Source: Chryseobacterium jejuense
GTDB taxonomy: Bacteria; Bacteroidota; Bacteroidia; Flavobacteriales; Weeksellaceae
Assembly (NCBI RefSeq): GCF_017877355.1
Contig: NZ_JAGIPR010000015.1
Coordinates: 62,001 to 126,000, forward strand
Length of the DNA: 64,000 nucleotides
Direction of reading: 5' to 3'
Shown: piece after piece, positions 27,372-35,170 of the stretch
Position numbering within the stretch: position 1 is the first letter of the stretch
How the letters are laid out: each line of letters starts with the position of its first letter
Translations under genes and position numbers: made by a program
Notes under the pieces: model-generated
The model's database searches: none
The model's input: only the letters and a program-made list of their open reading frames with translations
Told to the model about the DNA's origin: nothing

Positions 27372-27470
27372 TTGATTTTGAGAGTGAGAAGGTTTTAGAG
27401 TGAGGGAGAATGGTGAATTTTAGATGCTCAAAGTTTAAGGTTTGAGGTTTAAAGGTATCGTGATGCTAAA

Positions 27471-27510
27471 TCCATTCACGATTCACTTGCAAGGCAAAAT
27501 TCACTATTGA
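27471..27510 (-). repeat. Dispersed intergenic repeat, copy 4
   Basis: TCCATTCACGATTCACTTGC followed by AAGGCAAAATTCACTATTGA, the inverted form of the element at 4464 and 4556. It lies between a gene and its terminator. Confidence 0.5.
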
Positions 27511-27572
27511 TATTTACCGTTAAAAACAACATACTTTTCCCTCTTGTTTTTAACTTTCATCATAATAATTTA

Positions 27573-27603
27573 TTAATCCTGTAGCAATACGGGATTATTT
27601 TTT
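27573..27603 (+). terminator. Terminator downstream of asnB
   Basis: AATCCTGTA pairs with TACGGGATT around a 4-base loop, followed by ATTTTTTG. Confidence 0.7.
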
Positions 27604-27701
27604 GAATTAACTATAACAATATGGCATAATTTAACTGACAATCAAAAATAATATCTAATAAATAATTATATTTGGAAAACGAAAATATCAATTATAAAAA
27701 A

Positions 27702-28514
27702 ATGAGAAGAAACCTTACTGTTTTATTTGCCTTATTATCCATCAGTTTTGCTTTTGGACAGGGAAAATATGGCAAATATCTGAACTCAAAAAAGCTTGCT
27801 TTAGCTTATAAAAGCGTGAAAGATGCTGATAAGGATGACTATTATCAACAGTTTTACTGGCTGGTAAAAGCTGAGCAGCTTAAAACCTATCCTCACCTTA
27901 AGGATATAAAGCCTGTAGTGCTGTATGAATTTGTAAAAAAAGTAAACCCTCAGAATCCTTCAAAAAAACTGGATAAAAGAGATAAAGAGCTTAGAGCTAC
28001 TGCAGAATTATCTTTAAATCAATACTTCAAAAATAAAAACTTTGAAAACAATTCTGTATTAATGTACAACCTTGAGACTTACGTAGATCCATCAAAAGGA
28101 CAATTCTACACTAAGGTAGATCCTGAAAAGATCAAAGAGCTGGTTCCTAAGGAATTGTTTGCCTTCAATTCTTTCAACAGAAATTTAGGAGAGGAAAAAA
28201 CGTATTATCTTTGGGTGGATAAGAAAAAAGATGATCTTAATATTGTAGATATTATTCCTAATGAAAAAGAGGACAAATCCTTCTACACAAGATTAAGACA
28301 GTATCTTCCAAGCTATAAATTTTCAAAATATGTTCCGACTGTAAAAAAGGGGAACAAATCTGATAAAACAGACGTAGAATATTATTACATCATGCCTTTC
28401 GAGCAGAATACCGATAATATTGAATATAAAACAAAGGATTTCAAAAATTTCACTTTGAGCCAGTATAGAAAAGCTGGTGACGAATGGAAAGGAGTAGAAA
28501 AACCTAAAAAATAA
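27702..28514 (+). CDS. Hypothetical secreted protein
   Basis: A 270-residue protein with a signal peptide (MRRNLTVLFALLSISFAFGQ). The mature part is Lys- and Tyr-rich with many short charged segments (YKSVKDADKDDYYQQFYWLVKAEQL, KEDKSFYTRLRQYLPSYKFSKYVPTVKKG). No membrane segment beyond the signal. I do not recognise a family. The start is placed at the ATG giving the signal peptide rather than an upstream TTG. Terminator at 28519. Confidence 0.8.
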   Translation: MRRNLTVLFALLSISFAFGQGKYGKYLNSKKLALAYKSVKDADKDDYYQQFYWLVKAEQLKTYPHLKDIKPVVLYEFVKKVNPQNPSKKLDKRDKELRATAELSLNQYFKNKNFENNSVLMYNLETYVDPSKGQFYTKVDPEKIKELVPKELFAFNSFNRNLGEEKTYYLWVDKKKDDLNIVDIIPNEKEDKSFYTRLRQYLPSYKFSKYVPTVKKGNKSDKTDVEYYYIMPFEQNTDNIEYKTKDFKNFTLSQYRKAGDEWKGVEKPKK

Positions 28515-28518
28515 ATCA

Positions 28519-28552
28519 AAAAGTCCTGTGATATTTCGCAGGACTTTTTTAA
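28519..28552 (+). terminator. Terminator of the secreted-protein gene
   Basis: AAAGTCCTG pairs with CAGGACTTT and is followed by six T. Confidence 0.85.
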
Positions 28553-28655
28553 TTTTATATGGATTTCTTTATCTAAGAATCAAATTGCTTAAAGCAAGCA
28601 CTTTTCTTCAAATAAAATAAGTCTGGACATTTTTGATTATTCCAGCCTATACAAA

Positions 28656-30059
28656 ATGACAGAAACAAACCCTCAACAGACATCCATAAAGAAAATTCTT
28701 CCCCTGATTCTGGCTACTGCTATTTTTATGCAAATGCTGGATTCAACCATCCTGAATACTTCTCTCCCATCCATAGCCAAGGATCTTCACGAGTCTCCGC
28801 TGAATATGCAGAACGCCATTATCAGTTATGTATTGACATTGGCCGTTTTTATGCCGGCAAGTGGATTTTTGGCAGACCGTTTCGGAACCAAGAAAGTATT
28901 TATTTTCTCATTGATATTATTCAGTTTAGGTTCTTTATTCTGTTCATTATCCCAAAACCTTACCCATCTTGTTATTTCAAGAGTCATCCAGGGCGTTGGA
29001 GGAAGTTTGATGACACCAGTCGGAAAACTGGCACTCATTAAAACCTTTGATAAGAGTGAATTACTGAAAGCCATGAACTTCGCGATTATCCCTGCTCTTA
29101 TCGGGCCTGTTCTCGGTCCGTTGGTAGGAGGTTATATGGTAGATTATCTTTCATGGCACTGGATATTCTTAATTAATATTCCTATTGGTTTTTTAGGGAT
29201 TATTTTAGGATTAAAATTCATGCCTGATTATAAATCTGATGATGTAGATTTTGATTTAAAAGGTTTTTTAATTTTCGCTGCAGCCTCTCTCCTGCTCTCT
29301 ATTTCACTGGAGCTGTTCGGAGATATGCAGAATATCTCTCCGGTTCTCATTGTATTTATCCTTGGGTTCCTGTTTCTTTACTATTATTATAAACACGCCA
29401 AAAAAGGAGGCCATCCTATTTTTCCTTTAAACCTTTTTCAGGTGAGGACTTTCCGTGTGGGCATTGTAGGAAATCTGGCAACAAGATTAGGAATTAGTTC
29501 TGTTCCTTTGCTTCTTCCACTGATGATTCAGATTGCTTATAAACAGTCTGCCGTAACTTCGGGATGGATTATTGCTCCGATGGCTCTGACTGCTATATTC
29601 GGAAAATCATCTGTTATCAAAATTCTGGATAAATATGGATATCGACAAACATTAATGCTCAACACTTTTATCATCGGAACCTTGATCTGTATGCTGGCTA
29701 TTCCTGATATCCATACTTCATTATATTGGTTTGTTCCCATTATTGCAGTACTTGGATTTTTCAACTCTATCCAGTTCACATCTATGAATACCATTTCCAT
29801 TGCAGATCTCCGAAATTTCCAGACCAGCAGTGGAAATTCTTTAATATCTGTTAACCAACAGCTCGCTATTGGCTTTGGAATTGCTTTCGGACTGATTGTT
29901 TTAAAATTATTTGAAGGTTCAGACCTCATCCAGGGTGAAACTCACAATGCATTCAGATACACCTTTCTTACCGTAGGAATATTAACCATCTTATCAGGAT
30001 TCGTATTTAGAAGACTGCATATTTCAGATGGAAAGAATATGAAATCGAAAGATGAATAA
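28656..30059 (+). CDS. MFS transporter, DHA2 (EmrB/QacA-like) drug:proton antiporter
   Basis: A 467-residue inner-membrane protein with about 13-14 hydrophobic helices. MLDSTILNTSLPSIAKDLH (motif D1), GFLADRFGTKKVF (motif A), SRVIQGVGGSLMTPVGKL (motif B) and ALIGPVLGPLVGGYMVDYLSWHWIFLINIPIG (motif C of antiporters) are all present. This places it in the 14-TM DHA2 group that exports drugs or other amphiphiles. No EmrA-type membrane-fusion partner is adjacent, so the natural substrate cannot be given. Confidence 0.93.
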   Translation: MTETNPQQTSIKKILPLILATAIFMQMLDSTILNTSLPSIAKDLHESPLNMQNAIISYVLTLAVFMPASGFLADRFGTKKVFIFSLILFSLGSLFCSLSQNLTHLVISRVIQGVGGSLMTPVGKLALIKTFDKSELLKAMNFAIIPALIGPVLGPLVGGYMVDYLSWHWIFLINIPIGFLGIILGLKFMPDYKSDDVDFDLKGFLIFAAASLLLSISLELFGDMQNISPVLIVFILGFLFLYYYYKHAKKGGHPIFPLNLFQVRTFRVGIVGNLATRLGISSVPLLLPLMIQIAYKQSAVTSGWIIAPMALTAIFGKSSVIKILDKYGYRQTLMLNTFIIGTLICMLAIPDIHTSLYWFVPIIAVLGFFNSIQFTSMNTISIADLRNFQTSSGNSLISVNQQLAIGFGIAFGLIVLKLFEGSDLIQGETHNAFRYTFLTVGILTILSGFVFRRLHISDGKNMKSKDE

Positions 30060-30183
30060 GTAAAGATTACAGCTTTTTCAACCTCTTTACATACTCCCTT
30101 TCTACTCCCATACGAACTTATCACAGATCAATGCATCAGCCTTTTAAGTATGGTAATTTTGTTTACATAAAATCAACAATATT

Positions 30184-31059
30184 ATGGCAACTAAAAAAGT
30201 AGAAATGGTAGTATCTCCAAGACCTGCTCACTTTGTAGGTGATGGTTTTAGAGTTCATAATTTTATTCCGGGCGTACATGGATTAGATATGAAGAGAATG
30301 GATCCGTTCATTATGCTTGATTATAATTCAAAATTTCATTTCAATGGTTCTGACAGACCAAGAGGTGTAGGAGTTCATCCACACAGAGGTTTTGAAACAG
30401 TAACCATAGCCTATAGCGGTAAAGTAGAGCATCATGACAGTGCAGGCGGCGGCGGCATTATCGGAGAAGGTGATGTACAGTGGATGACAGCTGCCAAAGG
30501 AGTTCTTCATAAAGAATATCATGAAACCGAATGGGCTAAAGAAGGAGGAATCTTTCAAATGGTTCAGCTTTGGGTAAATCTTCCGGCAAAAGATAAAATG
30601 AGTAATCCAAAATACCAGGCGATTGAAAATTCTAAGATGGAAAAAGTTGATCTTGGTGAAAATGGATATGTAGAAGTTATTGCGGGAGAATTTGATGGAC
30701 ACAAAGGTCCTGCGTTTACTTTCACCCCTGTTAACATGATGAATGCAAAGCTTAAAACCGGTGGTAAAGCAGAATTTAATTTTCCTGCCCATTTCAATAC
30801 TGCCGCTTTGGTTATTGAAGGGAATATTACCATCAATGGGGAAGAGCATGTTAAATCAGATCATTTTGCATTATTTAAAAATGAAGGAGAAAACTTCACC
30901 ATAGAAGCACAGGAAGATTCGGTTGTTTTAATCATCAGTGGAGAACCTATTAATGAGCCAATCTTTCCTCATGGACCTTTTGTGATGAATACCAGAGAGG
31001 AAATCATGCAGGCTTTTGAGGATTTCAATACCGGAAAATTCGGATATCTTGAAGATTAA
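30184..31059 (+). CDS. Pirin family protein, copy 1
   Basis: A 291-residue bicupin. The N-terminal cupin has the metal-binding HPHRGFETVTIAY and, about 40 residues later, GDVQWMTAAKGVLHKEYHE (His and Glu ligands). The C-terminal cupin ends in GEPINEPIFPHGPFVMNTREEIMQAFEDFNTGKFG, the typical pirin tail. Some bacterial pirins act as quercetin 2,3-dioxygenases and others as redox-responsive regulators; which applies here is open. TAATTTTG at 30154-30161 is a probable -7 box. First gene of the stress-related set that continues to 34582; the gap to the next gene contains a hairpin at 31174. Confidence 0.92.
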   Translation: MATKKVEMVVSPRPAHFVGDGFRVHNFIPGVHGLDMKRMDPFIMLDYNSKFHFNGSDRPRGVGVHPHRGFETVTIAYSGKVEHHDSAGGGGIIGEGDVQWMTAAKGVLHKEYHETEWAKEGGIFQMVQLWVNLPAKDKMSNPKYQAIENSKMEKVDLGENGYVEVIAGEFDGHKGPAFTFTPVNMMNAKLKTGGKAEFNFPAHFNTAALVIEGNITINGEEHVKSDHFALFKNEGENFTIEAQEDSVVLIISGEPINEPIFPHGPFVMNTREEIMQAFEDFNTGKFGYLED

Positions 31060-31173
31060 AAGGATAGAATTAAATTTTCCTTAATCTTAAATGAGCTCTT
31101 TTTTTACTAACTTTATATATCATTAATCGGGGTAAAGTGTAAAAGATTAATGCCAAGGAATATTTGAGGATAT

Positions 31174-31213
31174 AAACCTTATAGGTTATTGAAATCTATA
31201 AGGTTTGTTTTCT
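31174..31213 (+). terminator. Terminator after pirin copy 1
   Basis: AAACCTTATAG pairs with CTATAAGGTTT around an 11-base loop, followed by GTTTTCT. It may be partial read-through, since related genes follow. Confidence 0.65.
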
Positions 31214-31286
31214 CAACAATTTTTATCTCATAAAAAATATTAATTTCTTTACCAAAGACCTCTAATAAACTTTTAATACAAAAATT

Positions 31287-31598
31287 ATGAAACCTGAATT
31301 TGAAAACATACCTCTTGTAAAAACCGAAAAAAGATTTCAAATAGAAGTTAATGGACATTATGCCTTCATTGATTATCGCGAAACCACACACCAGATTGCT
31401 TTAATACACACTGAAGCTGATCCGGAACTTGGAGGAACAGGAGCGGCATCTGCTGTTGTGGAAAAAACATTACACTATATTGAAGAAAGCGGTAAAAAAC
31501 TTCTTCCGTTCTGTCCATACGTTTTTGCCTTTATCAAAAAGCATCCGGAGTGGAAACGTATTGTAGATGAAAAGTTTGACGGATACGATAAGCTGTAA
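31287..31598 (+). CDS. Small GNAT-like N-acetyltransferase (YjdJ type)
   Basis: A 103-residue single-domain protein. ALIHTEADPELGGTGAASAVVEKTLHYIEESGKKLLPFCPYVFAFIKKHPEW is the minimal GNAT pattern of the YjdJ family, with the acetyl-CoA pyrophosphate loop at GGTGAA and the CPYVFAFIKKHPEW tail. The substrate is unknown. A paralogue lies at 34295-34582. These mini-GNATs often sit beside OsmC and YjdI genes, as here. Confidence 0.88.
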   Translation: MKPEFENIPLVKTEKRFQIEVNGHYAFIDYRETTHQIALIHTEADPELGGTGAASAVVEKTLHYIEESGKKLLPFCPYVFAFIKKHPEWKRIVDEKFDGYDKL

Positions 31599-31646
31599 AT
31601 TTTCATCAACATTTATTTAAACTAACATTAAAAGCATTACATCATT

Positions 31647-32546
31647 ATGTCAAATATTGGACTTATCATCGAAGAAAAAGCAGCAGACATCGGGAACTTC
31701 CTGGTAGGAAGACTTCTTCCGTTCCGTGAAAAAAGAGCGGTGGGGCCTTTTGTTTTTATCGACCATATGGGACCTTCAGAATTAAAGGATTATCAAAATC
31801 TTGACGTGCCACCACATCCACATATCGGATTATCTACATTGACTTATCTGCTTGAAGGCTCTATTTTTCACAGAGACAGTATTGGAAGCGCTCTTGAGAT
31901 CAAACCCGGTGCTGTTAACTGGATGACGGCCGGAAAAGGAGTGGTACATTCTGAAAGAACTCCTGAATATTTAAGACACAGCGACAAGAGACTTCACGGA
32001 TTCCAGATCTGGGTAGGTCTTCCCAAACATCTTGAACAATCTGAACCTACTTTCCATCATATTGAAGCGGATGAAATTCCGGTTTGGGAGGAAGATGGGA
32101 TTCAATATAAATTAATTGCCGGAGAAGCATTCGGAAAAATCTCTCCAGTTCCTGTACACAGTAAATTATTTTTCATCGAAATCAAAACCAAAGAACCTAA
32201 GAAAATAAGCATTGGAAAAGATCTTTATGGAGAATCTGCCATGTATGTTCTGGATGGAACGGTAACTACTGAAGGGAACTCTTATGGATCAAAACAACTG
32301 ATGATCGCGAAAGATACCAAGCTTTGTGAGTTTGATATGAGCGAAAACGGTACAGTTTATCTTTTCGGAGGAGAGCCTTTTGATGAAGAACGTTTTATCT
32401 TCTGGAACTTTGTGAATTCTGACAAGGAAATAATCAATCAGGCTAAAGTAAACTGGAATGATCAGAATCATGATGCATTTCCTTTGGTTCCGGGTGATGA
32501 ACAAGAATATGTACCGCTACCCAAAGCGATTTTAAACAGAAAATAA
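31647..32546 (+). CDS. Pirin family protein, copy 2
   Basis: A 299-residue bicupin only distantly similar to copy 1. The metal-binding motif is PPHPHIGLSTLTYLLEG, with the later ligands in AVNWMTAGKGVVHSERTPE. The C-terminal cupin ends GGEPFDEERFIFWNFVNSDKEIINQAKVNW. This is the YhhW-like branch. It lies 48 bases after the small GNAT gene and 19 bases before the flavin reductase gene, so it is in an operon with them. Confidence 0.92.
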   Translation: MSNIGLIIEEKAADIGNFLVGRLLPFREKRAVGPFVFIDHMGPSELKDYQNLDVPPHPHIGLSTLTYLLEGSIFHRDSIGSALEIKPGAVNWMTAGKGVVHSERTPEYLRHSDKRLHGFQIWVGLPKHLEQSEPTFHHIEADEIPVWEEDGIQYKLIAGEAFGKISPVPVHSKLFFIEIKTKEPKKISIGKDLYGESAMYVLDGTVTTEGNSYGSKQLMIAKDTKLCEFDMSENGTVYLFGGEPFDEERFIFWNFVNSDKEIINQAKVNWNDQNHDAFPLVPGDEQEYVPLPKAILNRK

Positions 32547-32565
32547 TCTCCCCAAACAGAAAACC

Positions 32566-33105
32566 ATGAAAATATTAGCATTTGCAGGAAGCAGCTCCTC
32601 TACTTCTATTAACAGAGAACTGGTAAAGTTTGTTTTAAAGGATTTTCAGGAAGAAGAGATCAACCTCATTGACCTGAATGACTTCACAATGCCTGTTTTC
32701 TCTGTGGATCTTGAAAAGAAAGGGTTTCCGGATGAAGCTCACCATTTTTTAAAGGTCATTGAAGAATGTGATGTTATCATTTGTTCTCTTGCAGAACACA
32801 ACAGATCTTACAGTGCCGCTTTTAAAAACGTTTTTGATTGGGCATCAAGGATTAATGTGAAGGTGTTTCAAAACAAGCCGATGCTCCTTATGAGTACTTC
32901 TCCCGGAGGGTATGGCGGCGGAAACGTTATGAATACAGCCAAGACATTCTTCCCTCAATTTGCTGCAGACATCAAGGATACTTTTTCATTGCCGAAATTC
33001 TATGAGAATTTTGATCTTGAAAGTGGAGTGATTAATCCTGAGATGCTCGGTGAACTGAAAACAAAGATTGAAAATTTTAAAAATCTAATAAAAAACAATG
33101 ACTAA
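32566..33105 (+). CDS. NAD(P)H-dependent FMN reductase
   Basis: A 179-residue flavodoxin-fold protein. AFAGSSSSTSINRELVKFVL is the FMN phosphate-binding loop, AEHNRSYSAAFKNVFDWAS the conserved middle motif (usually EYNGS...LKNAIDW), and MSTSPGGYGGGN the second flavin loop. It probably reduces quinones, azo compounds or free flavin with NAD(P)H. It overlaps the next gene by 8 bases, so they are coupled. Confidence 0.9.
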   Translation: MKILAFAGSSSSTSINRELVKFVLKDFQEEEINLIDLNDFTMPVFSVDLEKKGFPDEAHHFLKVIEECDVIICSLAEHNRSYSAAFKNVFDWASRINVKVFQNKPMLLMSTSPGGYGGGNVMNTAKTFFPQFAADIKDTFSLPKFYENFDLESGVINPEMLGELKTKIENFKNLIKNND

Positions 33106-33676
33106 AGGAAGACTAGAAGCTTTCAGTGATGGGGTTCTGGCGATCATTATTACGATCATGGTTCTTGAACTGAAAGTACCTGAAGGAGGCAGCTGGGCCA
33201 GTCTCAAAGCGCTTCTACCTAAATTTTTAGCTTATATTTTCAGTTTCATTTATGTAGGTATTTACTGGAATAACCATCATCACCTATTTCAGGCGGTGAA
33301 AAAGGTAAACGGAGGTATTCTCTGGGCCAATCTTCATTTATTATTCTGGCTTTCCATGATGCCTATTGCTACAGAATGGATTGGCACTACCGGTTTTGCA
33401 GAAAACCCTGTAGCAACCTATGGTATTGTCCTCGTATTATGTGCAATTGCCTACAGCATTCTGGAGAATGTTATTATCCGATGTGAAGGTGAAAACTCAA
33501 AGCTGAAGGAGGCTATACACGCAAAGTATAAGGAGAATATATCTATTATTTTTTATATTTTAGGAATCGCTACTTCATTTTTTTATCCTTATATTGCCAT
33601 AGGTTTTTATTATATAGTGGCTCTTATATGGCTGATTCCGGACCAAAGAATCGAAAAATCATTAAAAGACAATTAA
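33098..33676 (+). CDS. TMEM175-type potassium channel (DUF1211)
   Basis: A 192-residue inner-membrane protein with about six hydrophobic helices. The signature RLEAFSDGVLAIIITIMVLEL at the N-terminus is the FSDG motif of TMEM175 family potassium channels. Bacterial members have one six-helix repeat per chain and assemble as tetramers. Its overlap with the flavin reductase gene ties it to the stress operon; potassium fluxes are known to accompany electrophile responses in other bacteria, but a role here is inference. Confidence 0.9.
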   Translation: MTKGRLEAFSDGVLAIIITIMVLELKVPEGGSWASLKALLPKFLAYIFSFIYVGIYWNNHHHLFQAVKKVNGGILWANLHLLFWLSMMPIATEWIGTTGFAENPVATYGIVLVLCAIAYSILENVIIRCEGENSKLKEAIHAKYKENISIIFYILGIATSFFYPYIAIGFYYIVALIWLIPDQRIEKSLKDN

Positions 33677-33677
33677 T

Positions 33678-33896
33678 ATGGAAACACACGAATATCCTAA
33701 CGGCGACATCACTGTCATCTGGCAGCCTCAAAAGTGTATCCACTCGGCTGTATGTGTAAAATTGCTTCCCAAAGTCTACAATCCAAAAGACAGACCCTGG
33801 ATAAAAGCAGAAAATGCAACCCCTGAAGAATTAAAAAATCAGATAGATCAATGCCCATCTGGAGCATTAAGTTATAAATTCAATACTGGAAAATAA
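33678..33896 (+). CDS. YjdI-like (4Fe-4S) mono-cluster protein
   Basis: A 72-residue protein. VIWQPQKCIHSAVCVKLLPKVYNPKDRPWI and IDQCPSGALSYK contain the three Cys positions typical of the YjdI family (CxxxxxC and CPSGAL), which suggest an iron-sulfur cluster. The start is one base after the channel stop and the stop overlaps the OsmC start by one base. In other bacteria it is often encoded next to a YjdJ mini-GNAT or OsmC, as here. Function unknown. Confidence 0.88.
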   Translation: METHEYPNGDITVIWQPQKCIHSAVCVKLLPKVYNPKDRPWIKAENATPEELKNQIDQCPSGALSYKFNTGK

Positions 33897-34291
33897 TGGC
33901 AGTAACGGTAAAAGCAAGTTTAGGAAAAACAAAATATTATACAGAGGTAACAGCGGGAGAAAATACAATCATTACCGATGAACCTATAGATAAAGGCGGA
34001 CAGAACAAAGGTTTCAATCCCATGGAAATTCTGGCTACTTCTTTGGCAAGCTGTACTGCAGCAACCCTAAGAATGTACATAGAAAGGAAGGAATGGGATG
34101 TGGAAAACATCCATGTAGAAGTAGAACTTGAAAATTATCCCTTGACAAAAAAAGCGATCTTCAAAAGAGATATCAGCTTTGATGGAGTTTTGGATGATGA
34201 ACAGTTGAAAAGACTACATACCATTGCTGATGCCTGTCCCGTACATAAAATATTAACCAACGATATAGAAATACTAACTAAATTCTCATAA
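33896..34291 (+). CDS. OsmC family peroxiredoxin-like protein
   Basis: A 131-residue OsmC/Ohr-fold protein. GGQNKGFNPMEILATSLASCTAATLRMYIERK carries the first active cysteine, and LKRLHTIADACPVHKILT carries the second. The family reduces organic hydroperoxides through this Cys pair. Start and upstream stop overlap (TAATG), so translation is coupled to YjdI. Confidence 0.92.
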   Translation: MAVTVKASLGKTKYYTEVTAGENTIITDEPIDKGGQNKGFNPMEILATSLASCTAATLRMYIERKEWDVENIHVEVELENYPLTKKAIFKRDISFDGVLDDEQLKRLHTIADACPVHKILTNDIEILTKFS

Positions 34292-34294
34292 AAC

Positions 34295-34582
34295 ATGATC
34301 GAAGTAAAACAAAACAACGACGAGAAACACGGAAGTTTTGAAGCTTTCATAGATGGAAAACGCGCAGGAATGATGACGTATACCTGGGCAGGAGAAGAAA
34401 GATTTATTATAGACCACACGGAGGTGGAAGAAGCCTACAACGGAAAAGGTGTAGGTAAGGAAATGCTTTTGGCTGCTGTAAATTTTGCAAGAAAGGACGG
34501 GAAGAAAATCATTCCTCTTTGTCCCTTTGCTAAAGCCAGTTTCCAAAAGAGTGAGGAATTGCAGGATGTTTTAGTGAATTAA
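34295..34582 (+). CDS. Small GNAT-like N-acetyltransferase (YjdJ), second copy
   Basis: A 95-residue mini-GNAT 3 bases after the osmC stop. DHTEVEEAYNGKGVGKEMLLAAVNFARKDGKKIIPLCPFAKASFQK shows the acetyl-CoA loop GKGVGK and the YjdJ-type CPFAKASFQ end. Paralogous to 31287-31598. Last gene of the operon; terminator at 34607. Confidence 0.9.
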   Translation: MIEVKQNNDEKHGSFEAFIDGKRAGMMTYTWAGEERFIIDHTEVEEAYNGKGVGKEMLLAAVNFARKDGKKIIPLCPFAKASFQKSEELQDVLVN

Positions 34583-34606
34583 TCACTGTTTCCACCCTTA
34601 CAATAC

Positions 34607-34639
34607 AAACCTTTCAGAGCAGATCTGGAAGGTTTTTTT
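34607..34639 (+). terminator. Terminator of the pirin-OsmC operon
   Basis: AACCTTTCAGA pairs with TCTGGAAGGTT around a short loop, followed by seven T. Confidence 0.85.
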
Positions 34640-34788
34640 CATGCATATATTTTTATTTTTAACGCTTAGGCTCTTTCTTAACGCAAAGTTTTTATTTACA
34701 GCACGGATTATTTTTAAGGGAGCTAAGAAAGAATCGATTTTCAATCGATTTGATGAAGCGAACTGCCACTCGTTATCACTATAAACAA

Positions 34789-34968
34789 TTTGGTGACTAT
34801 ATACAATTTTACACCACTGTCATTGACTACGTCGAATCTTCGATTTCTGACAAAGGAAGAATCTCATAATATGGCTTAGATTCTTCATTTCACTTCGTTA
34901 CATTCAGAATGACAGAATCATAATAATAAGATAACCGCATTAGTGTAAAATTGTATATAATTACCAAA
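34789..34968. repeat. MITE-like palindromic element with 26-bp terminal inverted repeats
   Basis: The left end, TTTGGTGACTATATACAATT then TTACAC, matches the reverse complement of the right end (34943-34968) at 24 of 26 positions. Inside, a second inverted repeat pairs CTGTCATT...AGAATCT with AGATTCTTC...AGAATGACAG. The element is about 180 bases, with no open frame and no obvious target-site duplication. Confidence 0.55.
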
Positions 34969-35170
34969 AATTTAAAATGGTGAAAAGTATAGAGAATAAT
35001 TGCTTTTATGAGCTCCATAACTTCCAGCTTCAAACCTTTCTGAAAAATATAGGTTTTATCCCGAGCTTAGATCTCTTTCAAAAAGTAATTGTATAAAAAT
35101 TGTCTCTGAACTAAATTCACGATTCACGATGGTTCTTTTTTATATATTTGCTAAAATTTAAAATCTAAGC

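Larger units (their letters stand above)
27372..27701. other. Intergenic region with repeat copy, terminator and promoter
   Basis: About 330 bases. Dispersed-repeat copy at 27471-27510, terminator at 27573-27603, and TATATTTG (27667-27674), a likely -7 box for the next gene. Confidence 0.55.
34583..35170. other. Intergenic region with MITE-like element
   Basis: About 590 bases without a gene. Terminator at 34607-34639, palindromic element at 34789-34968, and TATATTTG (35143-35150) as -7 box for the symporter gene. AATTCACGATTCACGATGG at 35116 resembles part of dispersed-repeat copy 4. Confidence 0.6.
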
